From: an uncultured Oscillospiraceae bacterium
Lineage (GTDB): Bacteria > Bacillota > Clostridia > Oscillospirales > Acutalibacteraceae
Reading direction: 5' to 3'
Assembly (NCBI GenBank): GCA_900540535.1
Contig: UQGM01000005.1
Location: 1 to 64,000, forward strand
Length of the DNA stretch: 64,000 nt
Shown: positions 33,742 to 42,271 of the stretch, piece by piece
Layout: the number at the start of each line of letters is the position of its first letter
Numbering within the stretch: the first letter of the stretch is position 1
The notes under the pieces: model-generated
The model's input: the letters and a program-made list of their open reading frames with translations, nothing else
The model's database searches: none
What the model was told of the DNA's origin: nothing
Program-made: the position numbers and the translations under genes

Positions 33742-34689
33742 TTATTTTTTCATAGCGATTGCCTGCTTTGCCTTTGCAACAATGTGCTCAGCATCAAGGC
33801 CGTAAAGATGAAGAAGCTCTACTGCGGGGCCTGAACGTCCGAATGTATCCTCAACGCCAAGCTTTACAACGGGAACAGGATAGTTTCCGCAGATAACCTC
33901 AGAAACAGCTCCGCCGAGTCCGCCGATTACGTTGTGCTCCTCAGCGGTTACGATTGCGCCTGTCTCTTTAGCGGCTTTGATTACAATATCCTTATCAAGA
34001 GGCTTAATTGTAGCCATGTTGATAACTCTTGCATTGATTCCCTCTTTTTTGAGTTCTTCTGCTGCCATGAGAGCTTCGTTTACCATAAGGCCTGTTGCGA
34101 TAATTGCAACATCGTTACCTTCTGTAAGCTCAACGCCCTTACCGATCTGGAAATCATAGTCCTCGTCAAAGATTCTCGGCACTGCAAGTCTGCCGAATCT
34201 CAGGTAAACAGGTCCTTCGTACTCAGCAGCAGCGAAAACTGCCTTCTCTGCCTCAACATCATCGGCAGGGTTAAGGATTACCATACCGGGGATTGTACGC
34301 ATAAGTGCGATATCCTCACAGCACTGGTGGCTGGCTCCGTCCTCACCAACGGAAATACCTGCATGAGTTGCGCCGATTTTTACGTTGAGATGAGTATATC
34401 CGATTGAGTTTCTAACCTGCTCAAAAGCTCTGCCTGCTGCGAACATTGCAAAGGAACTTGCGAAAACAATGTGACCTGTTGCTGCAAGACCTGCTGCAAT
34501 ACCAATCATATTGCTCTCGGCAATACCTGCGTCATAGAACTTATCAGGAAATGCCTTTTTGAACATACCTGTCTTTGTAGCCGCTGCAAGGTCAGCGTCC
34601 ATGACAATAAGATTATCATATTTTTCGCCCAGCTTTACAAGGGCTGCTCCGTATCCCTCACGGGTTGCCTTTTTAATTACATCTGCCAT
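33742..34689 (-). CDS. Transketolase, C-terminal subunit
   Basis: The 315-residue protein carries the pyrimidine-binding and C-terminal domains of transketolase (VMDADLAAATKTGMF, DAGIAESNMIGIAAGLA, EDGASHQCCEDIALMRTIPGM, TAEEHNVIGGLGGA). In many anaerobes transketolase is split in two; this subunit follows the N-terminal one by 3 bases. It moves two-carbon units in the pentose phosphate pathway. Confidence 0.95.
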   Translation of the reverse strand: MADVIKKATREGYGAALVKLGEKYDNLIVMDADLAAATKTGMFKKAFPDKFYDAGIAESNMIGIAAGLAATGHIVFASSFAMFAAGRAFEQVRNSIGYTHLNVKIGATHAGISVGEDGASHQCCEDIALMRTIPGMVILNPADDVEAEKAVFAAAEYEGPVYLRFGRLAVPRIFDEDYDFQIGKGVELTEGNDVAIIATGLMVNEALMAAEELKKEGINARVINMATIKPLDKDIVIKAAKETGAIVTAEEHNVIGGLGGAVSEVICGNYPVPVVKLGVEDTFGRSGPAVELLHLYGLDAEHIVAKAKQAIAMKK

Positions 34690-34692
34690 GAT

Positions 34693-36384
34693 TTACGCCT
34701 CCAGTTCTGCCAAAGCGGCCTTTAATTCGCCCATTGCTGTTTCATACTGCTCTGCATTGGGAGCTGTTCCGTGCCATGAGCACTGATTCTCCATAAAGGA
34801 AACTCCCTTGCCTTTGATTGTCTTTGCAACAATCGCTGTGGGCTTGCCTTTACATTCTTTAGCTGCTTTGAAAGCTGCATCAATCTGATCAAAGTCGTGG
34901 CCGTCGATTTCGATTACATTCCAGCCGAAAGCCACAAACTTCTCAGCTATGGGATATACGGAGTTAACTTCTTCAAGTGTTCCGTCAATCTGAAGATTGT
35001 TGTTATCTATAACAGCTACGAGATTGTCAAGCTTCTTTGCCGCTGCGAACATTGCAGCCTCCCAAACTTGACCTTCACCAAGTTCACCGTCACCGAGAAC
35101 TGTATAAACACGATAGCTGCTGCCGTCATGTTTTCCGCCCAGAGCCATACCAACGGCTGTTGAAATTCCCTGGCCGAGAGAGCCTGTGCTCATATCAACG
35201 CCGGGAGTCATCTTCATGCTGGGATGTCCCTGAAGTCTCGAATCGCTCTTACGAAGGGTTTTGATTTCCTCAAAGGGGAAAAAACCCTTAAGCGCTAAAG
35301 CGGAATAAAGTGCGGGAGCTGTATGTCCCTTTGAAAGGACAAATCTGTCTCTCTCCGGAGAAGCGGGATCCTTGGGATCCACATGCATCTCGGCAAAGTA
35401 CAGATAAGTCAGTATATCGGCTATTGAAAGAGAGCCGCCGGGATGTCCCGATTTGGCGTTAAAAGTACCCTCTATAACGCCCATTCTTACTTTGCACGCA
35501 GTAACCTGAAGTGATTTTTTAAGCTGTGCGTCCAATTTAATTCCTCCTTGCCTTTGCAAATTATCTTCAATGTATTCAAGGAAATCCCCGACTGCACCCT
35601 TATTACAGTGGCACGCCTGGTATTTCGCAATTGACTTTATATATTTCGGAGCCTGACCGCAGGCAGCCGGAAGCGCCACGGAGCAGAGCATATCCTCATC
35701 ATTATAGTAATCTCCGATTGCGGCGGTATTACACATATCAATGCCCATAATTTCTGCAAGTTTTCTCACCGCATGACCTTTACCAGAACCTCTTTCAATC
35801 ATTTCAAAGGAAATCGGCGATGTACGTGTAAAGTAAAGCTTTCTGCCGCCCTCCTCACGAGAACGGTTAAGAAGCTTTCCGCAAAAAACAGGCAGTGTAA
35901 GAAAAATAACCTTACCCCATTCACCGTCAGGCACTTCTTCAATGCTTCTGCAATATTTATGAGGAAGCCTGTCGCCGTAAACCTGCAAAGATGAAAACAG
36001 CCCTTCACGGAGAATATAGACTACATCTTTTGTAAAAATCTCAATCTCCACGAAAGGAAAACGGTAATAAATACTCCTGACCAAATCCTTTCCGGTTTTG
36101 CCGATTTCGTTATACCAAAGCCATTTCTGCTTTTTAAAATCGTAAATACCTGAACCGGTCATTACAATGGCAGGTGTGGAGTTATCAGGCAGACGCTTGT
36201 AGTTTCTCTCCAGTGAAACTTTGGCACGGCTTGAAGCAAGAGCAAAATTTCCGCCTTTTTCGGTAAATGACTTGATTGCGTTATAATTACGTCTTGGCAT
36301 AAAACGGAACTTATTGTTAAGGGTTCCGTCAATATCCGACACAACAAGCCATTTTGAAAACACGTTGTCGTTATCTTTTTTCAT
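34693..36384 (-). CDS. HAD phosphatase fused to transketolase N-terminal subunit
   Basis: One open frame of about 563 residues joins two proteins. Residues 1 to about 283 are a Cof-type HAD phosphatase (DIDGTLNNKF; lysine and GDYYNDEDML motifs). The rest is the thiamine-diphosphate-binding subunit of transketolase (KSGHPGGSLSIADIL, GDGELGEGQVWEA, DNNNLQ). At the junction AAGGAGG (35543-35549) precedes a TTG at 35535 in the same frame. From there a free subunit of 280 residues, the normal size, could be made. Either the fusion is the product, or the HAD gene has lost its stop, or both forms are made. The start overlaps the rluD end. Confidence 0.85.
   Translation of the reverse strand: MKKDNDNVFSKWLVVSDIDGTLNNKFRFMPRRNYNAIKSFTEKGGNFALASSRAKVSLERNYKRLPDNSTPAIVMTGSGIYDFKKQKWLWYNEIGKTGKDLVRSIYYRFPFVEIEIFTKDVVYILREGLFSSLQVYGDRLPHKYCRSIEEVPDGEWGKVIFLTLPVFCGKLLNRSREEGGRKLYFTRTSPISFEMIERGSGKGHAVRKLAEIMGIDMCNTAAIGDYYNDEDMLCSVALPAACGQAPKYIKSIAKYQACHCNKGAVGDFLEYIEDNLQRQGGIKLDAQLKKSLQVTACKVRMGVIEGTFNAKSGHPGGSLSIADILTYLYFAEMHVDPKDPASPERDRFVLSKGHTAPALYSALALKGFFPFEEIKTLRKSDSRLQGHPSMKMTPGVDMSTGSLGQGISTAVGMALGGKHDGSSYRVYTVLGDGELGEGQVWEAAMFAAAKKLDNLVAVIDNNNLQIDGTLEEVNSVYPIAEKFVAFGWNVIEIDGHDFDQIDAAFKAAKECKGKPTAIVAKTIKGKGVSFMENQCSWHGTAPNAEQYETAMGELKAALAELEA
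35533..35549 (-). promoter_or_regulatory. Internal ribosome binding site and TTG start for free transketolase subunit
   Basis: Minus strand AAGGAGG, 7 bases, TTG GAC GCA CAG: a full-strength site in frame inside the fused gene. The protein starting here (LDAQLKKSLQVTACKVR) begins where stand-alone transketolase N-subunits begin. Confidence 0.75.
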
Positions 36385-37297
36385 TCTCAATTTTCCTTAA
36401 AAAGCTTGTGAAATATTCCGGCAATTCACTGGTAATTTCCATGTATTCGCCGGTTTTAGGATGGACAAAGCCAATAAGTCCCGCATGGAGACACTGCCCG
36501 CCCAATTCCTTAATAACTTTTTTAGGGCCGTAAATGGGATCCCCTGCAACGGGATGTCCCAAATAAGCCATATGAACCCTTATCTGATGGGTTCTGCCTG
36601 TTTCAAGGCGCAAACGCATATGACTGAAAGAAGCATACTCCCGTATCACCTCATAGTGGGTAACAGCATGACGGGAATTTTTCATTGTGACGGCCATCTT
36701 TTTTCTGTCAGATGGATTTCGTCCGATAGGAACATCCACAACTCCCTCGGGCTCCTTGAATCTTCCGTAAACCACCGCCTGATATTCACGGCGGAATGAA
36801 TGTTCCTTTATCTGCTGGGCAAGGCTCCTGTGGGCAAAGTCATTTTTGGCTACCATCAGAAGCCCGCTTGTATCCTTATCTATTCTGTGCACTATTCCCG
36901 GACGCATTACTCCGTTTATCCCCGAAAGGCTGTCGCCGCAGTGATAAAGCAGAGCGTTTACCAAAGTACCCGTATAATTTCCTGCTGCGGGATGCACTAC
37001 CATATCCTTTGGCTTATTTACCACAAGCAAATATTCATCCTCATAGCGTATATCAAGGGGAATATTCTCAGGCACTGCCTCAATAGGCTCCGGGTCAGGC
37101 ATATTTATGCAGATTCTGTCCCCTGCGTTTACCTTTAAGCTCTTTCCCGCAGGCTTACCGTTAACTGTTATATCTCCGCTTTCAATAAGCTGCTGAGCCC
37201 GTGAACGGGTTACATCAGCCACAAGCAGCGAAATACATTTATCTATACGGCTTCCGCTGAGCTCTTCCGGTATACTGAAAATTGCGCCCTCAATCAT
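36371..37297 (-). CDS. rluD: RluA/RluD family pseudouridine synthase
   Basis: The 308-residue protein has an N-terminal S4 RNA-binding domain (SRIDKCISLLVADVTRSRAQQLIESGDITVNG) and the catalytic HRIDKDTSGLLMVAKN with its aspartate. It converts uridines in 23S rRNA; the exact site is not certain. It overlaps lspA by 8 bases and the HAD-transketolase gene by about 14. The lspA-rluD pair is common in Firmicutes. Confidence 0.92.
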   Translation of the reverse strand: MIEGAIFSIPEELSGSRIDKCISLLVADVTRSRAQQLIESGDITVNGKPAGKSLKVNAGDRICINMPDPEPIEAVPENIPLDIRYEDEYLLVVNKPKDMVVHPAAGNYTGTLVNALLYHCGDSLSGINGVMRPGIVHRIDKDTSGLLMVAKNDFAHRSLAQQIKEHSFRREYQAVVYGRFKEPEGVVDVPIGRNPSDRKKMAVTMKNSRHAVTHYEVIREYASFSHMRLRLETGRTHQIRVHMAYLGHPVAGDPIYGPKKVIKELGGQCLHAGLIGFVHPKTGEYMEITSELPEYFTSFLRKIENEKR

Positions 37298-37790
37298 TTT
37301 CCTTTTCCTTTGCGGCTTTTTCAGCCTTTTCCTTTTTCGCAGTTACAATAATATCGTATACAAGATACACAATAGCCACAGCGGCTCCGACAGTCACAAG
37401 ACAATCGGCAAAATTGAAAACAGGAAATTTGAAAAAGGTAAACTCAAAATAATCTATTACATATCCTCTGAAAATACGGTCAATAAGATTGCCTATACCG
37501 CCGGCGGTTATAAGTACAATACTCCAGTGAAGAATTTTTGAATCGAAAAATTTTCTTCCCAAAGCTATAAGCAGAGCTACAAGCACCACTGCCGTTAAAA
37601 CGGAAAGCAAAGTTGTATTTCCCGTAAGTGAGCCGAATGCCGCACCTGTATTTTCAAGATAATTAAGTCTTACACCGGGAATAAATCCTGCTGTTCCCAT
37701 AGGCTTTAAATATAAATCAACCACATACTTAATTATCTGGTCAATAACGGTCAAAAGCGCTATAACTCCAAATGTAACTGCCTGCAACAT
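37290..37790 (-). CDS. lspA: Lipoprotein signal peptidase
   Basis: The 166-residue membrane protein has four helices and the two catalytic aspartates in GGIGNLIDRIFRG and FNFADCLVTVG. It cuts prolipoproteins such as the DUF5696 lipoprotein of this window. The C-terminus is unusually long and lysine/glutamate-rich (KKEKAEKAAKEKEND). It overlaps rluD by 8 bases. Confidence 0.95.
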   Translation of the reverse strand: MLQAVTFGVIALLTVIDQIIKYVVDLYLKPMGTAGFIPGVRLNYLENTGAAFGSLTGNTTLLSVLTAVVLVALLIALGRKFFDSKILHWSIVLITAGGIGNLIDRIFRGYVIDYFEFTFFKFPVFNFADCLVTVGAAVAIVYLVYDIIVTAKKEKAEKAAKEKEND

Positions 37791-37802
37791 AAGTAAACCT
37801 CT

Positions 37803-38861
37803 TTATTTTCTCTTGAAAAGATTTCTGAAAGAAATCGGCTCCTCGCCGTAATCATCTTTATCGGAACTGTCCTGAGAAATTGTCTCGTATCCCTCGTCGT
37901 CATCGTCGTCTTCTGCTTCATATTCATCGGATAAATCTCCGGAAGCATCGTCAACATCCACTACTGTGTCGAGATTAACGGCAAATTCTCCGCCTGCTAT
38001 TCCGTTATCCTCCTCGTTGGAAGGTGTTTCAAAGCTTTCAGCTGTCTGCACTGTCTCTGCTGTCTGTGCTGTTTCCTCGGCTTCAGCAGTATACTGAACT
38101 TCGGGAACCGGCTCTTCAGCTATAGTCTCGTTTTCACTGTCAGCTAAAGGAGCCTCAGCGTTTTCATCAGCATTGAAAGCTGTGCTCTCATCTGCTGAAA
38201 CAGGCTCGGGCTTCTGCTCGTTTACCTGCTCAAAAACAGGAGCGCTCTCCTCTTTATTTTCAGGTTCGCTTTCGCTCTCCACAATAAAGGGGATTTTATT
38301 AATAAGCTCAATGTGATTTTTATACATGGCAACAAGACTTGCACGGAACTCGCTGACTTCCCTCTTAGTCATTTCAAGAACGAGAGTTTCGTGTGTCACG
38401 CTGCGCTTTACTTCATTTATACGCTCATCAGCCTTACGCTGAGCCTCATCAATAATTGCCTGAGCGTTTTTCTTGCTCTCGGAAAGCAGAAGCTCTGATG
38501 TAGACTGTGCGGAAGTAATTGTATCATCCGCTTTCTGCTGAGCTTCAGTTGTTATCTGCTCTGCTTTCTGTGATGCGTCGGTAAGTCTCTTCTCCGCATC
38601 GGCTTTAGCGTCGCTGATAATTTTATTTGCCATTCTCTGAGCGGTGAGAAGCGCTTCTCTTATATTGTCCTCATCGCTTTTATATTCTTCAACCTTATCG
38701 GCAAGAAGTCCTATCTTTTTAAGAAGCTCACCGTTTTCACGGAACATCTGCTCATAGGATTCGCAGACCGATGCAAAAAAGTCATCTACCTCGGAAGCAC
38801 GGTATGTGCCTCTGCCTGAAGCGGAAAACTGGTGATTCCTGACCTGTGCAGGAGTTAACAT
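37803..38861 (-). CDS. divIVA: DivIVA cell-pole/division protein
   Basis: The 352-residue protein starts with the DivIVA N-terminal domain (LTPAQVRNHQFSASGRGTYRASEVDDFFASV), followed by long coiled coils (about residues 35-175) and a tail of about 150 residues that is very acidic and ends in basic RNLFKRK. DivIVA marks curved membrane at poles and septa. Its place next to sepF is conserved in Firmicutes. The long acidic tail is larger than in Bacillus. Confidence 0.93.
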   Translation of the reverse strand: MLTPAQVRNHQFSASGRGTYRASEVDDFFASVCESYEQMFRENGELLKKIGLLADKVEEYKSDEDNIREALLTAQRMANKIISDAKADAEKRLTDASQKAEQITTEAQQKADDTITSAQSTSELLLSESKKNAQAIIDEAQRKADERINEVKRSVTHETLVLEMTKREVSEFRASLVAMYKNHIELINKIPFIVESESEPENKEESAPVFEQVNEQKPEPVSADESTAFNADENAEAPLADSENETIAEEPVPEVQYTAEAEETAQTAETVQTAESFETPSNEEDNGIAGGEFAVNLDTVVDVDDASGDLSDEYEAEDDDDDEGYETISQDSSDKDDYGEEPISFRNLFKRK

Positions 38862-38884
38862 AATTCTCTACCCCCAATCAAAAA

Positions 38885-39349
38885 TCAATCAAAGAACATT
38901 CCGTTATTTTCAAGCTTGTCGAGAATATCTCCGCCTATAACATCAACATCATAGGGAGTTATCATAAATGTCTTTTTGGCAACTCTCTTTACCTGACCTC
39001 TGTTTGCATAGGCAACACCGCTGAGAAAGTCGACAATTCTTCTTGAAACCTCTTTGTCGGCAGACTCAAGGTTGAGAACAACTGTCTTTCTTGCGTTAAG
39101 GTGATCGGCAATTGACTGAGCATCCTCAAACTGCTCGGGCTGTACAAGAACAACCTGAACCTGTGCGGTTGTGTTGATGTTTACAACTTTATCTGTATTG
39201 GAAGCAACACGCTCTACTCTTCTGGGAGCAGGCTTTTCATACTCTTCGTATTCGTCTTCCATATCTTCTGTACCCTCAAACTCCTCATCATCATAATAAT
39301 CTTCGTCCGATGAATTTACAATCCTCTTGATTTTATCAATAAACTCCAT
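38885..39349 (-). CDS. sepF: Cell division protein SepF
   Basis: The 154-residue protein has an N-terminal membrane-binding helix (MEFIDKIKRIV), an acidic linker and a C-terminal SepF core (VVLVQPEQFEDAQSIADHLNARKTVVLNLES ... RRIVDFLSGVAYA). SepF tethers FtsZ to the membrane. It lies between yggS and divIVA, the usual dcw-distal order. Confidence 0.96.
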   Translation of the reverse strand: MEFIDKIKRIVNSSDEDYYDDEEFEGTEDMEDEYEEYEKPAPRRVERVASNTDKVVNINTTAQVQVVLVQPEQFEDAQSIADHLNARKTVVLNLESADKEVSRRIVDFLSGVAYANRGQVKRVAKKTFMITPYDVDVIGGDILDKLENNGMFFD

Positions 39350-39389
39350 TTCAAAATCCTCCTTATCTGTTTTTGAAAAGTGTATTTTA

Positions 39390-40112
39390 TCAGTATCTTC
39401 TGTTGCCGAAAATCGCCGAACCTACACGTACAAGAGTTGAACCCTCTTCAACAGCCTGGCAATAATCGCCGGACATTCCCATAGACAGAATATCCATACT
39501 GATATTATCTATTTTTTTGCTTCTCATGTCAATAAACAGTTTATACATATTTTTAAAAAATCCTCTTGCCTGCTCGCTGTCCTCTGAAAAGGGCGGAACA
39601 GTCATAAGACCCTTTACCTTTATGCCCGGCATTTCAGCAGCCGCATAAATAAGCTCCTCAAGCTTTGACATTTCAAGTCCCGTTTTGCAGTCCTCACCTC
39701 CGATATTGACCTCAATAAGAACATCGGTTACTATTCCCAAAGCTTTAGATCGGTTTGAGATTTCCTCGGCAAGATGCAGACTGTCAAGTGACTGTATCAT
39801 GCTCACTTCGCCCACTATCTTTTTCACCTTGTTTGTCTGAAGATGTCCGATAAGATGAGCTTCGCAGTTTTCAAGATTCAGAAATTCCTTTTTGGACATA
39901 AATTCCTGCACCTTGTTTTCACCTATAAGATCAATGCCCTGGGAAATGGCATAATTAATATATTCAGGCTCAACGGTTTTTGTAACCGCCATGAGCTTTA
40001 TTTCCTCCGGCTTTCTGCCGCTTCTTATAGCCGCCTCGGCGATATTTTCCCTTACGGCTTTAAGATTTTCTCCGACTCTTTCAAAGCCTTTATCCAACAA
40101 CTTTTCCGTCAT
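39390..40112 (-). CDS. YggS family pyridoxal-phosphate homeostasis protein
   Basis: The 240-residue protein is an alanine-racemase-like barrel with the PLP lysine in IKLMAVTKTVEPEYI and further blocks IGENKVQEF, IGHLQTNK and LSMGMSGDYCQAVEEGSTLVRVGSAIFGNR. YggS keeps free PLP in balance. It overlaps the HlyD-like gene by 23 bases. Confidence 0.95.
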   Translation of the reverse strand: MTEKLLDKGFERVGENLKAVRENIAEAAIRSGRKPEEIKLMAVTKTVEPEYINYAISQGIDLIGENKVQEFMSKKEFLNLENCEAHLIGHLQTNKVKKIVGEVSMIQSLDSLHLAEEISNRSKALGIVTDVLIEVNIGGEDCKTGLEMSKLEELIYAAAEMPGIKVKGLMTVPPFSEDSEQARGFFKNMYKLFIDMRSKKIDNISMDILSMGMSGDYCQAVEEGSTLVRVGSAIFGNRRY

Positions 40113-41319
40113 ACAAATCCTTCCCTTTTATAATTATTTCATCATATATTCTCAAATATCCCGGTTCTTCCTCGGGGTTTACTTTCTCCACTACCGAATA
40201 TTCCTCAGTGGAATAAAGTATCTTTATTTTACGGAATTTTATACGGTTTCCGCTGAGTACATAAACACCCATTTCTCCGTCCACCTTGCGTATTGCCTCG
40301 TTTGAAACTCTGTATCCTTTATATTCATTTTTAATGATCTGTACATCTTCAAATCTAAGGTGGGTTATGTCTTCACTCATTTCATTGGCTCTAAGTATAA
40401 CTGTGCTTGTACCCTCTCCGCCGTCATTAATAGTATCAATAACAGCGAAAACCTCTCCTACAGAAGAGTTCGGGAAATTGACTTTTATGGTTTCGTCAAT
40501 TTCAAGTCCCACAGTGTTTTCCGTCGGCACGTTGCAGACTATGTACCAGTCAAATCTGCCGACGATTTTTCCCATTGCATCGGAAGGAATATTGGGCTTT
40601 GCGGCAATTATATTATCTACATCCTTAGGCAATAAAGAGGATACGCTGTCGTAATTAGCGGCAGTTTCATATCCGTCAATTACGCTTATATAATACCCTG
40701 AAACCGGTGCGGATATTGTATTATAATTGCTTTTTCCTCCCTTTAAAGCGGCAAGCTCATTGCTGAGCTCAGTGATTTTTGCATCGAAATCTATTGCCGT
40801 TCCTATTGCAATCTGACGGCTTGTAATGCTTCCTGCAACATCTTTTGCACTTTGTGAAAAATCAGCAAAATCGCCCTTATCTATGATATCAAGACATTTG
40901 TCAAAATTCTTCTTTATCTCCTCATCAAGAAGTGTTGCATCGATGGTTCCCACATCGGATTTATTACTCATTATCTGGTAATACTCAATTTCTTCCTGAA
41001 TCTTTAATATCTGATTGTAGTTTTCAGCTCCCGCTTCATCGGAAAAAATAAGGGCAACTGCATCGTCCTTTGCAACACGCTTTCCGTCAGCGGCGATTGA
41101 AACCACCGTTCCCGGTGTGCTGTTTTTTATATAGGACTCATCTCGGATTACTACCGCTTTGGCATCTATTGTATCACGTGTGTCATACACATATGCCGTT
41201 TCAGTAACATAGGGATTAAATGATATTGCATATATCTGATAACCTATATATGCCAGCAGGCTGATTCCTGCAAAAACAGCAACAGCCCTTTTAACTTTTT
41301 CCATTGTCTTGCTGTTCAT
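40090..41319 (-). CDS. HlyD-like membrane-anchored protein
   Basis: The 409-residue protein has a single N-terminal helix (VKRAVAVFAGISLLAYIGYQIYAI), then a lipoyl-like half-motif (TPGTVVSIAADGKRVAKDDAVALIFSD), a coiled coil (about residues 115-195) and beta-rich segments like membrane-fusion proteins. No transporter is next to it. Proteins of this kind recur between miaA and sepF in Clostridia and may act in the envelope or at the septum; that is inference. The start at 41319 has AGGAG 8 bases upstream and overlaps miaA. Confidence 0.75.
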   Translation of the reverse strand: MNSKTMEKVKRAVAVFAGISLLAYIGYQIYAISFNPYVTETAYVYDTRDTIDAKAVVIRDESYIKNSTPGTVVSIAADGKRVAKDDAVALIFSDEAGAENYNQILKIQEEIEYYQIMSNKSDVGTIDATLLDEEIKKNFDKCLDIIDKGDFADFSQSAKDVAGSITSRQIAIGTAIDFDAKITELSNELAALKGGKSNYNTISAPVSGYYISVIDGYETAANYDSVSSLLPKDVDNIIAAKPNIPSDAMGKIVGRFDWYIVCNVPTENTVGLEIDETIKVNFPNSSVGEVFAVIDTINDGGEGTSTVILRANEMSEDITHLRFEDVQIIKNEYKGYRVSNEAIRKVDGEMGVYVLSGNRIKFRKIKILYSTEEYSVVEKVNPEEEPGYLRIYDEIIIKGKDLYDGKVVG

Positions 41320-42256
41320 TGTAAAAACTCCTGTTTATTATATCAGAGGCTTTTTCTATAAGCTCTTCAGGTGTATTTTCGTCAATATATAGCCAGTGTA
41401 TATCCTTGTTTCTTCTGAACCAGGTAAGCTGTCTTTTTGCATACCTTCTTGTGGACTGCTTTAATAGCTCCACACATTCTTCGAGGCTCTTTTCTGAGTC
41501 AAGGTAAGGCTTCAGCTCCTTATACCCTATTGCCTGTACGCTTGTCCCGCTGGGATTTCCTCTCCAGTACTCCTCTGCCTCCTCAAGGAGTCCCTTTTTC
41601 ATCATAATGTCAACTCTTAAGTTTATACGGTCGTAAAGATAATTCCTGTCACGGGCATCCAGACCTATATAAACGCTGTTATAGGGAGTTTCCTTAAGCC
41701 GTGAAAGTTCCTTTTGTCTTGTGGCGGTAACTCCCGTAAGCTTATATATCTCCAAAGCCCTTACTATTCGTGTAAGGTCATTTTCATGGAGAACTTCGGC
41801 GGATTTGGGGTCCACTGCACGCAGCTCATCCAAAAGGCTATGCACTCCCTCATTTTCCGCTTTGTCAAAAAGACTTTTTCTAAGTTCAAAATCAGTCTGC
41901 GCAGGTGTAAACTCGATATTTTGAAGTAGCGAATCAATATAAAGTCCCGTTCCGCCTGCAACAAAAGGAAGCTTTCCCTTTGCTGCTATTTCTGCAATAC
42001 ATTCGCCTGCCATATCCTTAAAGGATGCTACGCTGAATTTTTCATTGGGCTCCGCAAATCCCAGAAGATGATGAGGTACACCCAGCATTTCATCTTCATG
42101 GGGTTTCGCCGTTCCTATATCCATGCCTTTATATATCTGCATTGAATCGGCGGAAACTACCTCTCCGCCAAACTTTTTAGCAAGGGATGCCGCAAGAGCC
42201 GTCTTGCCCGACGCAGTAGGACCTACAACCGCTGCAATGTTTATTTTTTCCGGCAA
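41291..42256 (-). CDS. miaA: tRNA dimethylallyltransferase
   Basis: The 321-residue protein puts the isopentenyl group on A37 of tRNAs reading U-starting codons. P-loop GPTASGKTALAA near residue 12, SADSMQIYKGMDIGTAKP and FVAGGTGLYIDSLL are diagnostic. MiaB, which completes the modification, is in the same train at 47607-49025. It follows mutL by 15 bases. Confidence 0.97.
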   Translation of the reverse strand: MPEKINIAAVVGPTASGKTALAASLAKKFGGEVVSADSMQIYKGMDIGTAKPHEDEMLGVPHHLLGFAEPNEKFSVASFKDMAGECIAEIAAKGKLPFVAGGTGLYIDSLLQNIEFTPAQTDFELRKSLFDKAENEGVHSLLDELRAVDPKSAEVLHENDLTRIVRALEIYKLTGVTATRQKELSRLKETPYNSVYIGLDARDRNYLYDRINLRVDIMMKKGLLEEAEEYWRGNPSGTSVQAIGYKELKPYLDSEKSLEECVELLKQSTRRYAKRQLTWFRRNKDIHWLYIDENTPEELIEKASDIINRSFYNEQQDNGKS

Positions 42257-42271
42257 GGGGCATCCTCCTTT

